A program made the position numbers and the translations under genes. From Oscillospiraceae bacterium (GTDB lineage Bacteria; Bacillota; Clostridia; Oscillospirales; Oscillospiraceae), in NCBI GenBank assembly GCA_017482385.1, contig JAFUNI010000016.1:1-64000 (forward strand): a stretch of 64,000 nt of DNA, read 5' to 3'. Positions 50,801-60,390 of the stretch are shown piece by piece. Each line of letters starts with the position of its first letter. Positions within the stretch are counted from its first letter, which is position 1. A model generated the notes under the pieces. That model made no database searches. It saw nothing but the letters and a program-made list of their open reading frames with translations, and was not told where the DNA came from.

Positions 50801-50832
50801 AAAAGAGGATTCCCAAACGGGAATCCTCTTTT
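50801..50832 (+). terminator. Lysozyme-gene terminator
   Basis: AAAAGAGGATTCCC/GGGAATCCTCTTTT, a perfect 14-base stem with AAAC loop. Confidence 0.9.
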
Positions 50833-50841
50833 GTGCAATGA

Positions 50842-50875
50842 AACACAAAAACGGCATTGCATAACGCAATGCCGT
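50842..50875 (-). terminator. rpmB terminator
   Basis: ACGGCATTGC/GCAATGCCGT stem (50851-50875) with a T-rich tail on the minus strand. Confidence 0.8.
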
Positions 50876-50892
50876 ACTTTGGTTGCAAGGGA

Positions 50893-51081
50893 TTAGATGG
50901 CCCGCTCAACCTTATTGGAACGGAGGCATCTGGTACAAGCGTACACGTGGCACGGAGTACCGTTCACAATGGCCTTGACCCGCTTTACATTGGGCTTCCA
51001 AGTCCGGTTGGAACGTCTGTGGGAGTGGGAAACCTTAATACCAAAGGTAACGCCCTTGTCACAAAAATCACACTTCGCCAT
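50893..51081 (-). CDS. rpmB: 50S ribosomal protein L28
   Basis: A 62-residue protein from ATG 51081 with AGGAGGTGCAG upstream. It reads MAKCDFCDKGVTFGIKVSHS, then RRSNRTWKPNVKRV, and has a second cysteine pair CTRCLRSNKV. The CxxC pairs mark the zinc-binding form. Monocistronic, leftward, with its own terminator. Confidence 0.95.
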   Translation of the reverse strand: MAKCDFCDKGVTFGIKVSHSHRRSNRTWKPNVKRVKAIVNGTPCHVYACTRCLRSNKVERAI

Positions 51082-51261
51082 TCTGCTGCACCTCCTATCG
51101 AATCTCACAAATTTGACGCCCTGCAAACAGGCGCTTTGATATGATACCAAAGATTCTTCCAAAATGCAAGTGTTTTTTTGAAAAATTTTTACTTTTCTAA
51201 AATATTGTTGCTATTTGACCTGTTGGCCGTTATAATAGCCATAGAAATGGGGTGCGAAACA

Positions 51262-52194
51262 ATGTTTAATGTATATAGTGTACCGCTGACCACGCTGGTC
51301 AAGGAATTTGAGCTGGAGGTTGCCTACCGTTCCAGCGATTATGAAAACATCCAACTTACCGTTGCAGATGTGGCAAGACCCGGTCTGCAGCTTGCCGGAT
51401 ACTTTGACCACTTTGAGCCCATGCGCCTGCAGGTTATGGGCAATGTGGAGGTAAGTTATTTGCAAAAGCTTTCTGAGGCGGAGCGGGCAATGACCTTAGA
51501 CCGCTACTGCGCCTATAAGTTCCCGGCGTTGCTGATCACCCGCTATAATGCGGTGGACCCAGTGTGCTTGGAGATGGCAAAGAAACACGATGTAACAGTC
51601 CTGCGCTGCCATGAGAGCACCAGTACCATCGTGTCAGCGATCATTGCGTATCTGTCTGCGACCCTTGCATCCCGTATCACCCGCCACGGCGTGCTGATGG
51701 AGGTCTACGGCGAGGGAATCCTCCTCACCGGTGAAAGCGGTATGGGCAAGAGTGAAACCGCTGTGGAGCTTCTCAAGCGTGGCCACCGACTGATCGCTGA
51801 CGATGCTGTGGAGATCCGCAAGGTTGGCAATAAGCTCATCGGTTCTGCGCCGGATGTGGTCCGTAACTATGTGGAGCTGCGAGGCATTGGCATTATCAAT
51901 GTGGCAAAGCTGTTTGGTATGGGCGCAGTTAAGGCGGAGAATGAAATCGATCTGGTGGTGAATGTGGTTCCCTGGGATCAGCACCAAAGCTATGACCGCC
52001 TGGGGCTGGAAGATCAGTATACAGACATTTTGGGCGTGCAGATTCCCATCAACACCATTCCTATTACCCCCGGTCGTAATTTGGCGGTGATTTTGGAGGT
52101 GGCGGCAATGAACAACCGTCAGCGGAAGATGGGCTACAATCCCGCCAAGGAGTTTACAGAGCAGATCAACAACCTTGTGGGAGAACCTCTATGA
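51262..52194 (+). CDS. hprK: HPr kinase/phosphorylase
   Basis: The 310-residue protein is read from ATG 51262, which gives the family's usual length (upstream in-frame sequence would add a spurious hydrophobic piece). An N-terminal DRTGG-like domain precedes the kinase domain with Walker A GESGMGKSETAVEL near 157, ADDAVEI, and the HprK signature RGIGIINVAKLFG near 208. HprK phosphorylates or dephosphorylates Ser46 of HPr and so drives CcpA-dependent carbon catabolite control in Firmicutes. It overlaps the next gene by four bases. No lgt or hpr gene is adjacent. Confidence 0.95.
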   Translation: MFNVYSVPLTTLVKEFELEVAYRSSDYENIQLTVADVARPGLQLAGYFDHFEPMRLQVMGNVEVSYLQKLSEAERAMTLDRYCAYKFPALLITRYNAVDPVCLEMAKKHDVTVLRCHESTSTIVSAIIAYLSATLASRITRHGVLMEVYGEGILLTGESGMGKSETAVELLKRGHRLIADDAVEIRKVGNKLIGSAPDVVRNYVELRGIGIINVAKLFGMGAVKAENEIDLVVNVVPWDQHQSYDRLGLEDQYTDILGVQIPINTIPITPGRNLAVILEVAAMNNRQRKMGYNPAKEFTEQINNLVGEPL

Positions 52195-53159
52195 AAGAGA
52201 TAACCATTGGTCCCAATGACAGCGGCCAGCGGCTGGATCGGTTTTTGGGCAAGGCTGTGCCGCTCCTGCCGGCATCGCTGGCGCAAAAGTATATCCGTAT
52301 TAAGCGCATCAAGCGCAACGGCGCCCGTGCCGAGCGGGATACCCGCCTGGAAGCCGGCGATGTGCTGCAGCTGTATATCAACGACGAATTTTTTGACAAG
52401 CCCCGGGAGGATAATGCCTACCTGACGGTGGCAACGCCCAAGCTGAACATTGTCTACGAGGATGAGAATATCCTCCTGGCAGACAAGCGCCCCGGCTTGG
52501 CCGTCCATCCCCACGACGGAGCTGAGTATGGCAGAACCCTCATTGACCATATCCAGGCCTATCTTTACCAAAAACGGGAGTGGAGTCCGAGAGGGGAGAA
52601 TGCCTTTGCTCCGGCCCTGTGCAACCGCATTGACCGCAATACCGGCGGTATTGTGATCGCCGCCAAGAATGCCGAAGCCCTGCGGATTCTTAACCAAAAA
52701 ATCAAGGACCGGGAGCTGGACAAGCGGTATTTGGCTATCGTAGAGGGCACACCCAAGCCGCAAAAAGGCAGCCTGAAAGGCTACCTCTTCAAAGATGCCC
52801 AAAAGAACCGGGTCTTCGTCACAGATACCCCGAAACCCGGCGCGAAAACCTGCCAAACCAATTATAAGGTGCTGCAAAGCGCCAACGGCCTGTCCTTGGT
52901 GGAGTGCGAGCTGATCACCGGCAGAACTCACCAGATCCGCGCCCAGTTTGCCCATGCGGGCCACCCACTGTTGGGCGACGGCAAATACGGAAAACTGGAT
53001 AAGCGGTTTGACAGAACCTACCAGGCACTCTATTCCTATAAGCTGACCTTCCAATTCACAACGGACAGTGGCTGCCTGTCTTATTTGAACGGCAAGAGCT
53101 TCCAGGTAGAAGAAGTAGATTTTGTGAAAACCTATTTCCCAAATGCTGAAATCAAATAA
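52191..53159 (+). CDS. RluA-family pseudouridine synthase
   Basis: This 322-residue protein has an N-terminal S4 RNA-binding domain (10-75, RLDRFLGKAVPLLP) and a RluA-type catalytic domain with the active aspartate in NRIDRNTGGIVI near 147 and GRTHQIRAQFAHAGHPLLGD near 245. It isomerises specific uridines in 23S rRNA; the exact positions (RluC- or RluD-like) cannot be decided here. The start overlaps the hprK stop (ATGA). A strong bidirectional terminator follows. Confidence 0.9.
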   Translation: MKEITIGPNDSGQRLDRFLGKAVPLLPASLAQKYIRIKRIKRNGARAERDTRLEAGDVLQLYINDEFFDKPREDNAYLTVATPKLNIVYEDENILLADKRPGLAVHPHDGAEYGRTLIDHIQAYLYQKREWSPRGENAFAPALCNRIDRNTGGIVIAAKNAEALRILNQKIKDRELDKRYLAIVEGTPKPQKGSLKGYLFKDAQKNRVFVTDTPKPGAKTCQTNYKVLQSANGLSLVECELITGRTHQIRAQFAHAGHPLLGDGKYGKLDKRFDRTYQALYSYKLTFQFTTDSGCLSYLNGKSFQVEEVDFVKTYFPNAEIK

Positions 53160-53192
53160 AAAACGCCATCTCCATTGGAGATGGCGTTTTTT
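53158..53192. terminator. Bidirectional terminator
   Basis: AAAAAACGCCATCTCC/GGAGATGGCGTTTTTT, 16-base perfect stem with a short loop. Confidence 0.9.
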
Positions 53193-53201
53193 GTCAAGCA
53201 A

Positions 53202-53420
53202 TTAGGCCTCGAAATCTTCCTCGTCGGTTACATCGTCGCAGAATTCCTCGTCGAAATCCGCATCATCGTTGTAACAGTAATCGATCTTGGCACGCAGAGT
53301 TTCCAGCAGGTTCTTTGCCCAGGCAACGATCCGCTCGCCGTAAGCAGCAATGGTGTAAATGATGCCGGCAACAGCGGCCAAAGCCAAAAATACCTTTAGG
53401 ATTTTGTTAAAAACTTTCAT
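53202..53420 (-). CDS. Small hydrophobic-helix protein with acidic tail
   Basis: Read from ATG 53420, eight bases after GGGAGG; the ATG two codons earlier is too close. The 72-residue protein has a basic start, a hydrophobic helix (LKVFLALAAVAGIIYTIAAY) that could span the membrane, an amphipathic segment (ERIVAWAKNLLETLRAKI) and an extremely acidic tail (DDADFDEEFCDDVTDEEDFEA is split by only two non-acidic patches). I know small proteins of this design in clostridia but not a function. Confidence 0.65.
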   Translation of the reverse strand: MKVFNKILKVFLALAAVAGIIYTIAAYGERIVAWAKNLLETLRAKIDYCYNDDADFDEEFCDDVTDEEDFEA

Positions 53421-53507
53421 AATCATAACCTCCCATAAAAGATCTGTTTTGGGGTGTACTCTTGTAAGATTATTATAACCAATCGCCATGAAAAATGCAA
53501 GAAGAAT

Positions 53508-54305
53508 TTATACATAGCCATACATACCCCGGATGCTGACTTCCCCGGAATTGACAACTTTTTCTGTTCCGTCAGACAGACGAACCAACAGACCTCCGTC
53601 TTCGTCTAAATCCAAGGCTTCTCCGTAGGCGGACTCTTCGCCCCGCACCACAAGAATTTTTTGGCCAAGGGTCACACAATGGCGGCGGTAGATGTCCATA
53701 AGCTGCTGCTTTTGTGACAGCAGAATCTTATCTATTTTGTAAAGAGATTCCGTTAGACAAGCAGCCAACAAGGCAGGAGAAATGGGAGTTCCTGTTTGCA
53801 GAAGCAGGGAAGTGGCCATATCTTGCAATTCAGTTGGGAAATCTGTCTTTTTCTGACAGCAGTTGATGCCGATACCCACAACAGCCCAATCCACAAAACC
53901 GTCGCTGTTTACGGACATTTCAGTTAGGATGCCGCCTAACTTTTCTTTTCCGCAAACCAAATCGTTGATCCATTTGATGCCAGGAAGCGTACCGCTTGCC
54001 TTTTCCACGGCTTTACAGGCAGCGACAGCGGCGGCGCAGGTCAAATGCATAAGCTGATTCCCTTTGCACCCGGGGCGGAGGATCACAGACAGATATACAC
54101 CCATTCCGGCAGGGGAGGAGAAACTGCGCCCCATACGCCCCCGGCCACCGGTTTGGTTGCCGGCGATCAATACAGTGCCGGCAGGCGCGCCGTCTTTGGC
54201 AAGAGCTTTCGCCCGGGTGTTTGTGGAATCGATGGTATCATACCAATACAGAGTGTCCCGCCAGGGACACTCTGTAGAAATTTGAGATAAAATTTGTTCT
54301 TTCAT
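53508..54305 (-). CDS. birA: Biotin-[acetyl-CoA-carboxylase] ligase
   Basis: A 265-residue class I (short) BirA without an N-terminal repressor helix-turn-helix. Motifs are DSTNTRAKALA, the biotinyl-adenylate loop GRGRMGR near 58, LSVILRPG, and KWINDLVC with the catalytic lysine. The C-terminal SH3-like domain is present (EESAYGEALDLDEDGGLLV). It attaches biotin to carboxylase carrier proteins. It starts two bases after the stop of the membrane E2-like gene, so the two are co-transcribed. Confidence 0.9.
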   Translation of the reverse strand: MKEQILSQISTECPWRDTLYWYDTIDSTNTRAKALAKDGAPAGTVLIAGNQTGGRGRMGRSFSSPAGMGVYLSVILRPGCKGNQLMHLTCAAAVAACKAVEKASGTLPGIKWINDLVCGKEKLGGILTEMSVNSDGFVDWAVVGIGINCCQKKTDFPTELQDMATSLLLQTGTPISPALLAACLTESLYKIDKILLSQKQQLMDIYRRHCVTLGQKILVVRGEESAYGEALDLDEDGGLLVRLSDGTEKVVNSGEVSIRGMYGYV

Positions 54306-54307
54306 AT

Positions 54308-55699
54308 TTAGTCAACATCCTGCTTGACTTCTTCAACAGGGGTATCCAGAATTTCCGGACGGAGGAGCAAGTGCTTGTAGTGCTTAAAGAAGGTGGCATA
54401 GTAGAAGCCGTCCACGATTCTTTCGTCGGTGGAGATCTTAATGTCCACATACTTTTTCTGCACCACGGAGCCGTCCTCCTGAACCTCCAGAGCTCTGCGC
54501 TTGCAGCCAAAGGAGACAAACATAGGCATATTGCCGAAATCGTACAGATGATGGAAAACAGGAGGGATGCCAAGAGAACCCATCGAAGTAAAATACACAC
54601 TTCCGTGGAAGGGACTTACCTCCAACAGGAACTTGGGAAGCAGTCCGAAATAATCCAGCAGCCGCAGCAGCCAAACGGTGAATTTCAGAAATACACCGGG
54701 GATCATGGTCAGCAGGTTGGCGGTGTTGTCCAAACTGGAATCCAAGGGGGTGTTCTTGACGATTTCCACTTCCTTGTTGATCTTGTTGTAAACATCCTCG
54801 GGGGTGTCAGTGGGGGTCAGATGCACTTTGATAACAGTATCGGGGGAGTCGGTAGACATATCCTTCTTTACGGTCAGACAGAACTGAATGTCATCGCCGT
54901 GGGTATAGAGCTTCTGACCGGAAATAAAGCGGTTTAATCCGGGATATTTGCACAGGGCGCGGCAGTAGGCAGCCAGCATCACATGCATCATACCGAAGGA
55001 GGTCAGACCCTCCCGGCGCTTTTGCCGGATGTAACGTTCGGCGTTGCTGATCTCGATGGCATCGGCAAACAGATTCATAGAGGCGCAACGTGTCCACATC
55101 AGGTAAGGCCCAATTTGATTGATGGGCGGTTCTGAGCGGATCCGACGGCCGTCGGGACGGTCACCCCAGGTGGGGTGGTATTCACCGGCGGGATGTACGC
55201 GAATAGCGAATACAACCAGCACCAGGCCCAACGCCATCAAAGCATCAGCCAACAGAACAGGGCTCTGCCAGTTGTCCCGTTCCAGGTACAGGAGAGCGCC
55301 AAAGGGTGCTGCAGCCAGGGGTATAATCAGAGAGCTTGCGGGGATTTTGCCGCAGGTTATCTGGGTGTATATGACAGCGATGAAGAACATAGCAACGGCG
55401 TACAGAACATCGATCATCTTATCGTGGTCGCCAAAATCGCACCCGGTAAAGACAAAACCGTAATAAATGCAAATCATCCAGAAGGGGATAGCGGTCTTGT
55501 AGAACCGCTCCTTGCCGCTGAACAGGCAGATGGCCCCGTAAAGCAGGACTGCTGCGATTGGCAGAACGATTTGGCTCCACACATCGATGCCTTTCTCACC
55601 GAACAAAACGCGGGCCACTGCCGAGCAGACCATGCAAAGGACTACCAGCCAGGTCAATCCGTTTTTCGGACTGACATAAAAACTCTTTCTCTTTTCCAT
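54308..55699 (-). CDS. Membrane-bound E2/CAT-like protein without catalytic histidine
   Basis: The 463-residue protein has about five membrane helices in the first 175 residues, then a domain of dihydrolipoyl acyltransferase/CAT type (about 190-455; PYLMWTRCASMNLF, GLNRFISGQKLY, YFTSMGSLGIPPVFHHLYDFG). At the position of the catalytic HxxxDG it reads DERIVDG, with glutamate instead of histidine. I recall cytosolic clostridial relatives with the same change, so it is probably a family trait with a different or lost activity. No lipoyl domain is present. ATG 55699 lies only nine bases after a TATAAT box, so the mRNA is nearly leaderless. Confidence 0.75.
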   Translation of the reverse strand: MEKRKSFYVSPKNGLTWLVVLCMVCSAVARVLFGEKGIDVWSQIVLPIAAVLLYGAICLFSGKERFYKTAIPFWMICIYYGFVFTGCDFGDHDKMIDVLYAVAMFFIAVIYTQITCGKIPASSLIIPLAAAPFGALLYLERDNWQSPVLLADALMALGLVLVVFAIRVHPAGEYHPTWGDRPDGRRIRSEPPINQIGPYLMWTRCASMNLFADAIEISNAERYIRQKRREGLTSFGMMHVMLAAYCRALCKYPGLNRFISGQKLYTHGDDIQFCLTVKKDMSTDSPDTVIKVHLTPTDTPEDVYNKINKEVEIVKNTPLDSSLDNTANLLTMIPGVFLKFTVWLLRLLDYFGLLPKFLLEVSPFHGSVYFTSMGSLGIPPVFHHLYDFGNMPMFVSFGCKRRALEVQEDGSVVQKKYVDIKISTDERIVDGFYYATFFKHYKHLLLRPEILDTPVEEVKQDVD

Positions 55700-55708
55700 A
55701 ACAATACC

Positions 55709-55737
55709 ATTATAACAAAAATACCCCATTTTGGCAA
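55709..55737 (-). promoter_or_regulatory. Promoter giving a near-leaderless transcript
   Basis: On the minus strand TTGCCA (55737-55732), 17 bases and TATAAT (55714-55709) stand just nine bases before the ATG at 55699. A start of transcription six to eight bases after the -10 leaves at most three leader bases, and no Shine-Dalgarno sequence is present. Confidence 0.65.
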
Positions 55738-55897
55738 CAAAAAAATCCTGAAAACAGTGAAATTGACATAGGTGTTACGCAACATTGCGATATGCACACC
55801 GATTTGTGTAAAATATGGAAAGAAAGCCTTGCAATTTTTCGTTTTTTTCAGTATAATAAACTGATTCAATTTAACTTTTTGGCAAGAGGTTTTTGCT

Positions 55898-58800
55898 ATG
55901 TATTTAAAATCCTTGGAGGTGCAGGGCTTTAAGTCCTTCCCCGATAAAACACTGATCCGTTTCGGCGACGATATTACCGCTATCGTTGGCCCTAACGGCT
56001 CCGGTAAATCCAATATTTCCGATGCCATTTTGTGGGTCATGGGCGAGCAGAGCTCCAAGACCCTCCGTGGTGCGAAAATGGAGGATGTGATCTTCGGCGG
56101 CACGCAGAAAAGAGCTGCCGTTGGCTTTGCCGAAGCGACTTTGATCCTGGATAATTCCGACCGTGCGCTGCCCTACGATTCCGACGAGGTTATGATCACC
56201 CGCCGGTATTATCGCAGCGGCGACAGTGAATACTATATCAACCGCCAATCCGCCCGCCTTCGTGACATCAATGAGATGTTTATGGACACAGGTTTGGGCA
56301 AGGAAGGTTATTCCAATATCGGCCAGGGCAGGATCGACGAAATTCTGTCGCTCAAGAGTGCTGACCGCCGGGAGATCTTTGAGGAGGCCGCAGGTATTTC
56401 CAAATACCGCCACCGCAAAGAGGAGACCGAGCGAAAGCTCATGCATACGGAAGACAATTTGATGCGTATTGGCGATAAGGTCTCCGAACTGGAGCTGCAA
56501 TTAGAGCCTTTGCGTGTGCAGTCTGAGAAAGCAACCAAGTATCTGGAACTCCGGGATGAACTGCAGGGTATCGAAGTGGCTGTTTGGCTGGATAAGCTGG
56601 ATAAGCTTTCTGCCGAGGCCAAGAAGGCAGAGGAGGACTACACCTCTGCGTCCTTTGTGCTGCAGCAGGCCCATGATGATTTGGAGAAAATGTACCTGTC
56701 TGCTGAGCAGATGGGCGCCCAGCTGCGCCATCAGAACGGCGCAGTAGATACCCTTCGTGACCAGGTCTCTCTGCTGGAGGGAACGCACCAGCAGATCGAA
56801 GGACAAATTGCAGTGCTGGAAAGCACTGTCAAGCATAATGAAGAAACCATTGCCCGCAGCAAGGAAGATTTGCAGGGACAGGAAGACCGCAGCAGCGGCT
56901 TGTCAGTCCAGATGGAGCAGGCCACGGCCCGTATTGCTGAGATTGATACCATCGTAGCTCAAAAAGCAGCCGAACTGGAAGTGCTGCAAAAGCAGCTCAT
57001 GGCAATGACCGCTGATGCCCAGGGCCTTACCCGGCAGTTTATGGAGTTGCGGACCCGTGAAGTGAATCTGACAGCCGACTTAGCTGCCCGGGAAGCAGAT
57101 GAAAAGGCCCTGGAAGCCAATATGGCCGGCAGCACCGCAAGAGCGGAGGAGATCCGTGCAGATTTGCAATCCGGCGAAGCCAAGGAGCAGGAGGCCCGGG
57201 AGCAGCTGACCGCTTGTCAAAAGGAGCTGAAAAAGGCCCAGGAAGAAGTCACTGCCAACCAAAATGCCATTGCCGGCTATACCTTGCGGCAGACAACCCG
57301 GGCAAAACGCCGGGACGAATTGGCTGAGCAGGTGCAGAAGCTACGCAACCAGCTAGATGAGGTTTCTGCCAAGGCCCGTGCGTTCCGGGCGATGGAGCAG
57401 GATTTTGAAGGCTATCAGAAGTCTGTCCGCCAGGTGATGCAGGCTGCCAAGGGCGGTTCGTTGCGGAATATCCACGGTCCGATCTCTCAGCTGATCCGTG
57501 CTGAGGATCAGTACACCGTGGCTATTGAGATCGCCTTGGGCGGCGCTATGCAGCAGATCGTTGTGGATACTGAGCAGGATGCCAAGGCTGCCATTGCCTA
57601 CTTAAAGCGTACCAACGGCGGCCGCACCACTTTCTGGCCTTTGTCCGCCATTCGTGGCAGAGAGCTGAAGGAAACCGGCCTTGAAAAGTGCCGTGGCTAT
57701 GTGGGAGTTGCTTCCAAGCTCATCAAGTTTGAAAAACGGTATGAAAACCTGATGGAAGACCTGTTGGGCCGGATCGTTATTGTCGAGGATATTGATGCGG
57801 CTATCGCTATGGCCAAGCAGTATAACAACCGCTTTAAGATCGTCACCTTAGACGGCCAGGTGGTGAACCCCGGCGGTTCTATGACCGGCGGTTCTGTGAA
57901 CAGAGAAGCCGGCATCTTGAGCCGTGCCAATGAGTTAGACAAGCTGGCAGCACGGGAAAAGGATCTGTCTGCCAAGCTGGAAACCCTGGAAACGGAGTTC
58001 CAGGAGGCCCGCCGAGCTGCTGATCAAGTGGAGTTCCAGATGAATACCGCCCGAGAGCAGCTCCAGGAGGCTGAAAAGCAGGTGCTGACCCAGGAGGGTT
58101 ATGTCCGCCAGCGGGAAACCTGGCTGCAGGCCATTTGCGATGCCAAGGATGCAGCAACCCGCGAACTGGAAAACTTGGAAAAACGTAATACCTCTGACCG
58201 GGAGCAGCTGGCTGCTATCCGGGCCCAGGTGGGTGTGTTTACCGAACAGCTGACCCAGACCCGTCAGCAAATCGCTGCGTTGGAGGGTACCCAGTCTGAG
58301 GCGGACAAGGCTACCTCTGTAATTACCGACCAGATGAATGCCCTGCGTACCGATTCTGCCGCCTTGGAGGCAGAGCGTACCACTGCCAATGCCCACATTG
58401 CTGACCTGCGGGTTCTGCAGGCCGCCGCTGAGGGCGATAAGAGCAGAAAACTGTCCGATATCGATGCCATTGCAGCGGAAAATGTTCGCTTGCAGGAGGA
58501 GATCCAGCGCCAGCTGAAGCGGCAGGAAGAAAATGCGGCTGAAATCGCAAGAGTTCGCCAAGGTATGAAGGATGCCCAGGGCGAGTATGCCCGTATTGAG
58601 GCGGAAAAGTCCAAGACCGAGGGCGATATCCAGGAGAAAAATAAGTCCATTCTCAATATGGAGCGGGCTTGTGCATTGCTTGAAAATAAGAAAGAAACCG
58701 CCCTTATAGAGGAGCGGAACACTGTGGACAAGCTGTGGGATACTTATGGCTTGACCCCCGGCACTGCTGTGGAAAAGAAAGCAGAGATCGAATCCGTGGC

Positions 58801-59470
58801 AGCAGCTTCCCGTCGGATCGCCGAGCTGAAGCGGAAGATTTCTTCCTTGGGCACTCCCAACTTAGGCGCTATCGAAGAGTTTGCCCGTGTCAATGAGCGC
58901 TATACCTACCTGACCTCTCAGCGGGATGATGTGCTTAGCGCAAAGAAGGACCTGGAGGGCATTATCAAGGAAATCACCACCCAAATGACGGAGATTTTCG
59001 TTACAGAGTTTGCCAAGATCAATGAATACTTCGGCAAGGTCTTTGAAGAGATGTTCCAGGGCGGTAAGGGCCAGCTTCTGCTGGAAGACCCGGAGAATCC
59101 CTTGACCTGCGGCATTGAAATTCGTGTGCAGCCTCCCGGAAAGCAGGTCAAGACTATTACACTGCTGTCCGGTGGCGAGAAGGCCTTCGTGGCCATCGCC
59201 TTGTACTTTGCAATTCTGAAGGTGCGGCCCACGCCCTTCTGTATGCTCGATGAGATCGATGCAGCTTTGGATGACCGGAATGTGGAGCGTTTCTCCTCTT
59301 ACCTGCGGAATCTTAGCTCCAAGACCCAGTTTATCGTCATCACCCACCGTCGTGGCACTATGGAAGCTTCCGATGTGCTGTACGGCGTGACCATGCAGGA
59401 GCAGGGTATCAGTAAGCTGCTGCGCCTGGACTTAAACCAGATGGAAGAGTACCTGGGAATTGTGGAATAA
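55898..59470 (+). CDS. smc: Chromosome segregation protein SMC
   Basis: Full-length 1190-residue SMC: N-terminal Walker A GPNGSGKSNISDAI near 32, first coiled coil (165-500), hinge (about 510-625, including GGAMQQIVVDTEQDAKAAI and the glycine-rich MTGGSVNREAG just after), second coiled coil (670-1020), then signature LLSGGEKAFVAIAL near 1090 and Walker B FCMLDEIDAALDD near 1115. With ScpAB it extrudes DNA loops and organises the chromosome arms. It leads the smc-ftsY gene pair found in many Firmicutes; rnc, often upstream, is absent. Confidence 0.95.
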   Translation: MYLKSLEVQGFKSFPDKTLIRFGDDITAIVGPNGSGKSNISDAILWVMGEQSSKTLRGAKMEDVIFGGTQKRAAVGFAEATLILDNSDRALPYDSDEVMITRRYYRSGDSEYYINRQSARLRDINEMFMDTGLGKEGYSNIGQGRIDEILSLKSADRREIFEEAAGISKYRHRKEETERKLMHTEDNLMRIGDKVSELELQLEPLRVQSEKATKYLELRDELQGIEVAVWLDKLDKLSAEAKKAEEDYTSASFVLQQAHDDLEKMYLSAEQMGAQLRHQNGAVDTLRDQVSLLEGTHQQIEGQIAVLESTVKHNEETIARSKEDLQGQEDRSSGLSVQMEQATARIAEIDTIVAQKAAELEVLQKQLMAMTADAQGLTRQFMELRTREVNLTADLAAREADEKALEANMAGSTARAEEIRADLQSGEAKEQEAREQLTACQKELKKAQEEVTANQNAIAGYTLRQTTRAKRRDELAEQVQKLRNQLDEVSAKARAFRAMEQDFEGYQKSVRQVMQAAKGGSLRNIHGPISQLIRAEDQYTVAIEIALGGAMQQIVVDTEQDAKAAIAYLKRTNGGRTTFWPLSAIRGRELKETGLEKCRGYVGVASKLIKFEKRYENLMEDLLGRIVIVEDIDAAIAMAKQYNNRFKIVTLDGQVVNPGGSMTGGSVNREAGILSRANELDKLAAREKDLSAKLETLETEFQEARRAADQVEFQMNTAREQLQEAEKQVLTQEGYVRQRETWLQAICDAKDAATRELENLEKRNTSDREQLAAIRAQVGVFTEQLTQTRQQIAALEGTQSEADKATSVITDQMNALRTDSAALEAERTTANAHIADLRVLQAAAEGDKSRKLSDIDAIAAENVRLQEEIQRQLKRQEENAAEIARVRQGMKDAQGEYARIEAEKSKTEGDIQEKNKSILNMERACALLENKKETALIEERNTVDKLWDTYGLTPGTAVEKKAEIESVAAASRRIAELKRKISSLGTPNLGAIEEFARVNERYTYLTSQRDDVLSAKKDLEGIIKEITTQMTEIFVTEFAKINEYFGKVFEEMFQGGKGQLLLEDPENPLTCGIEIRVQPPGKQVKTITLLSGGEKAFVAIALYFAILKVRPTPFCMLDEIDAALDDRNVERFSSYLRNLSSKTQFIVITHRRGTMEASDVLYGVTMQEQGISKLLRLDLNQMEEYLGIVE

Positions 59471-59481
59471 AGGAGTTATTT

Positions 59482-60390
59482 ATGGGCTTTTTTGATAAAA
59501 TCAAAGCAGGTCTTAGTAAGACAAGAGATGCCCTGTCCAATACCTTGGACAGCGTGTTCTCCGGCTTTTCCGAGATCGATGACGATTTCTATGACGAGCT
59601 GGAAGAAAGCCTTATCATAGCTGACCTGGGTGTGGATACCGCAGTGAAGGCCACCGACCGTCTGCGGAAAGCCATCAAGGAACAGCACCTGAAAACCACC
59701 GAAGAAGCCAAGGCTGCCTTGAAAGAGATTCTGGTGGAAATGCTGAATGTGGGCAATACCGCCCTGGATCTGTCCACCAAGCCCTCTGTGATCCTGGTGA
59801 TCGGTGTCAACGGCGTGGGCAAGACCACTACCATCGGCAAGATCGCCACCCAGCTGAAGGCTGAGGGCAAGAATGTCCTTTTGGTGGCAGGCGATACCTT
59901 CCGTGCCGCAGCGGCTGACCAACTGGAAATTTGGGCTGAGCGTTCCGGCAGCGGCATCGTCCGCCAGAGCGAGGGCGCGGATCCTGCCTCTGTGGTGTAT
60001 GACGGTATCCAGTCTGCCAAGGCCAAGGGTGCGGATGTGATCATCATTGACACTGCCGGCCGTCTGCATAATAAGACTAACCTTATGAACGAACTGAATA
60101 AGATCAGTCGTATCGTGGAGCGGGAGCTGCCGAATAGCGCCAAAGAAGTGCTGCTGGTGCTGGACGGTACTACCGGCCAAAACGGCCTTATCCAGGCCAA
60201 GCAGTTCAAGGAGATCGCCGGCGTTACCGCCATTGCTCTGACCAAGCTGGACGGCACTGCCAAGGGCGGTATTGTGATCGCCGTGGCGGACAGCCTGCAG
60301 ATCCCTGTGAAATTCGTGGGCGTGGGCGAAAAGGCCGACGACTTGATGCCCTTTGAGGCAAAAGACTTTGTGGAGGCGCTGCTGCAATGA
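59482..60390 (+). CDS. ftsY: Signal recognition particle receptor FtsY
   Basis: The 302-residue protein is the NG domain with only a minimal N-terminal extension (no long acidic A domain). G motifs are GVNGVGKTTTIGKIA near 108, DTAGRLHNK near 189 and TKLDGTAKGG near 253. FtsY receives SRP-bound ribosomes at the membrane. It starts 11 bases after the smc stop behind AAAGGAG and overlaps rdgB by four bases. Confidence 0.95.
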   Translation: MGFFDKIKAGLSKTRDALSNTLDSVFSGFSEIDDDFYDELEESLIIADLGVDTAVKATDRLRKAIKEQHLKTTEEAKAALKEILVEMLNVGNTALDLSTKPSVILVIGVNGVGKTTTIGKIATQLKAEGKNVLLVAGDTFRAAAADQLEIWAERSGSGIVRQSEGADPASVVYDGIQSAKAKGADVIIIDTAGRLHNKTNLMNELNKISRIVERELPNSAKEVLLVLDGTTGQNGLIQAKQFKEIAGVTAIALTKLDGTAKGGIVIAVADSLQIPVKFVGVGEKADDLMPFEAKDFVEALLQ

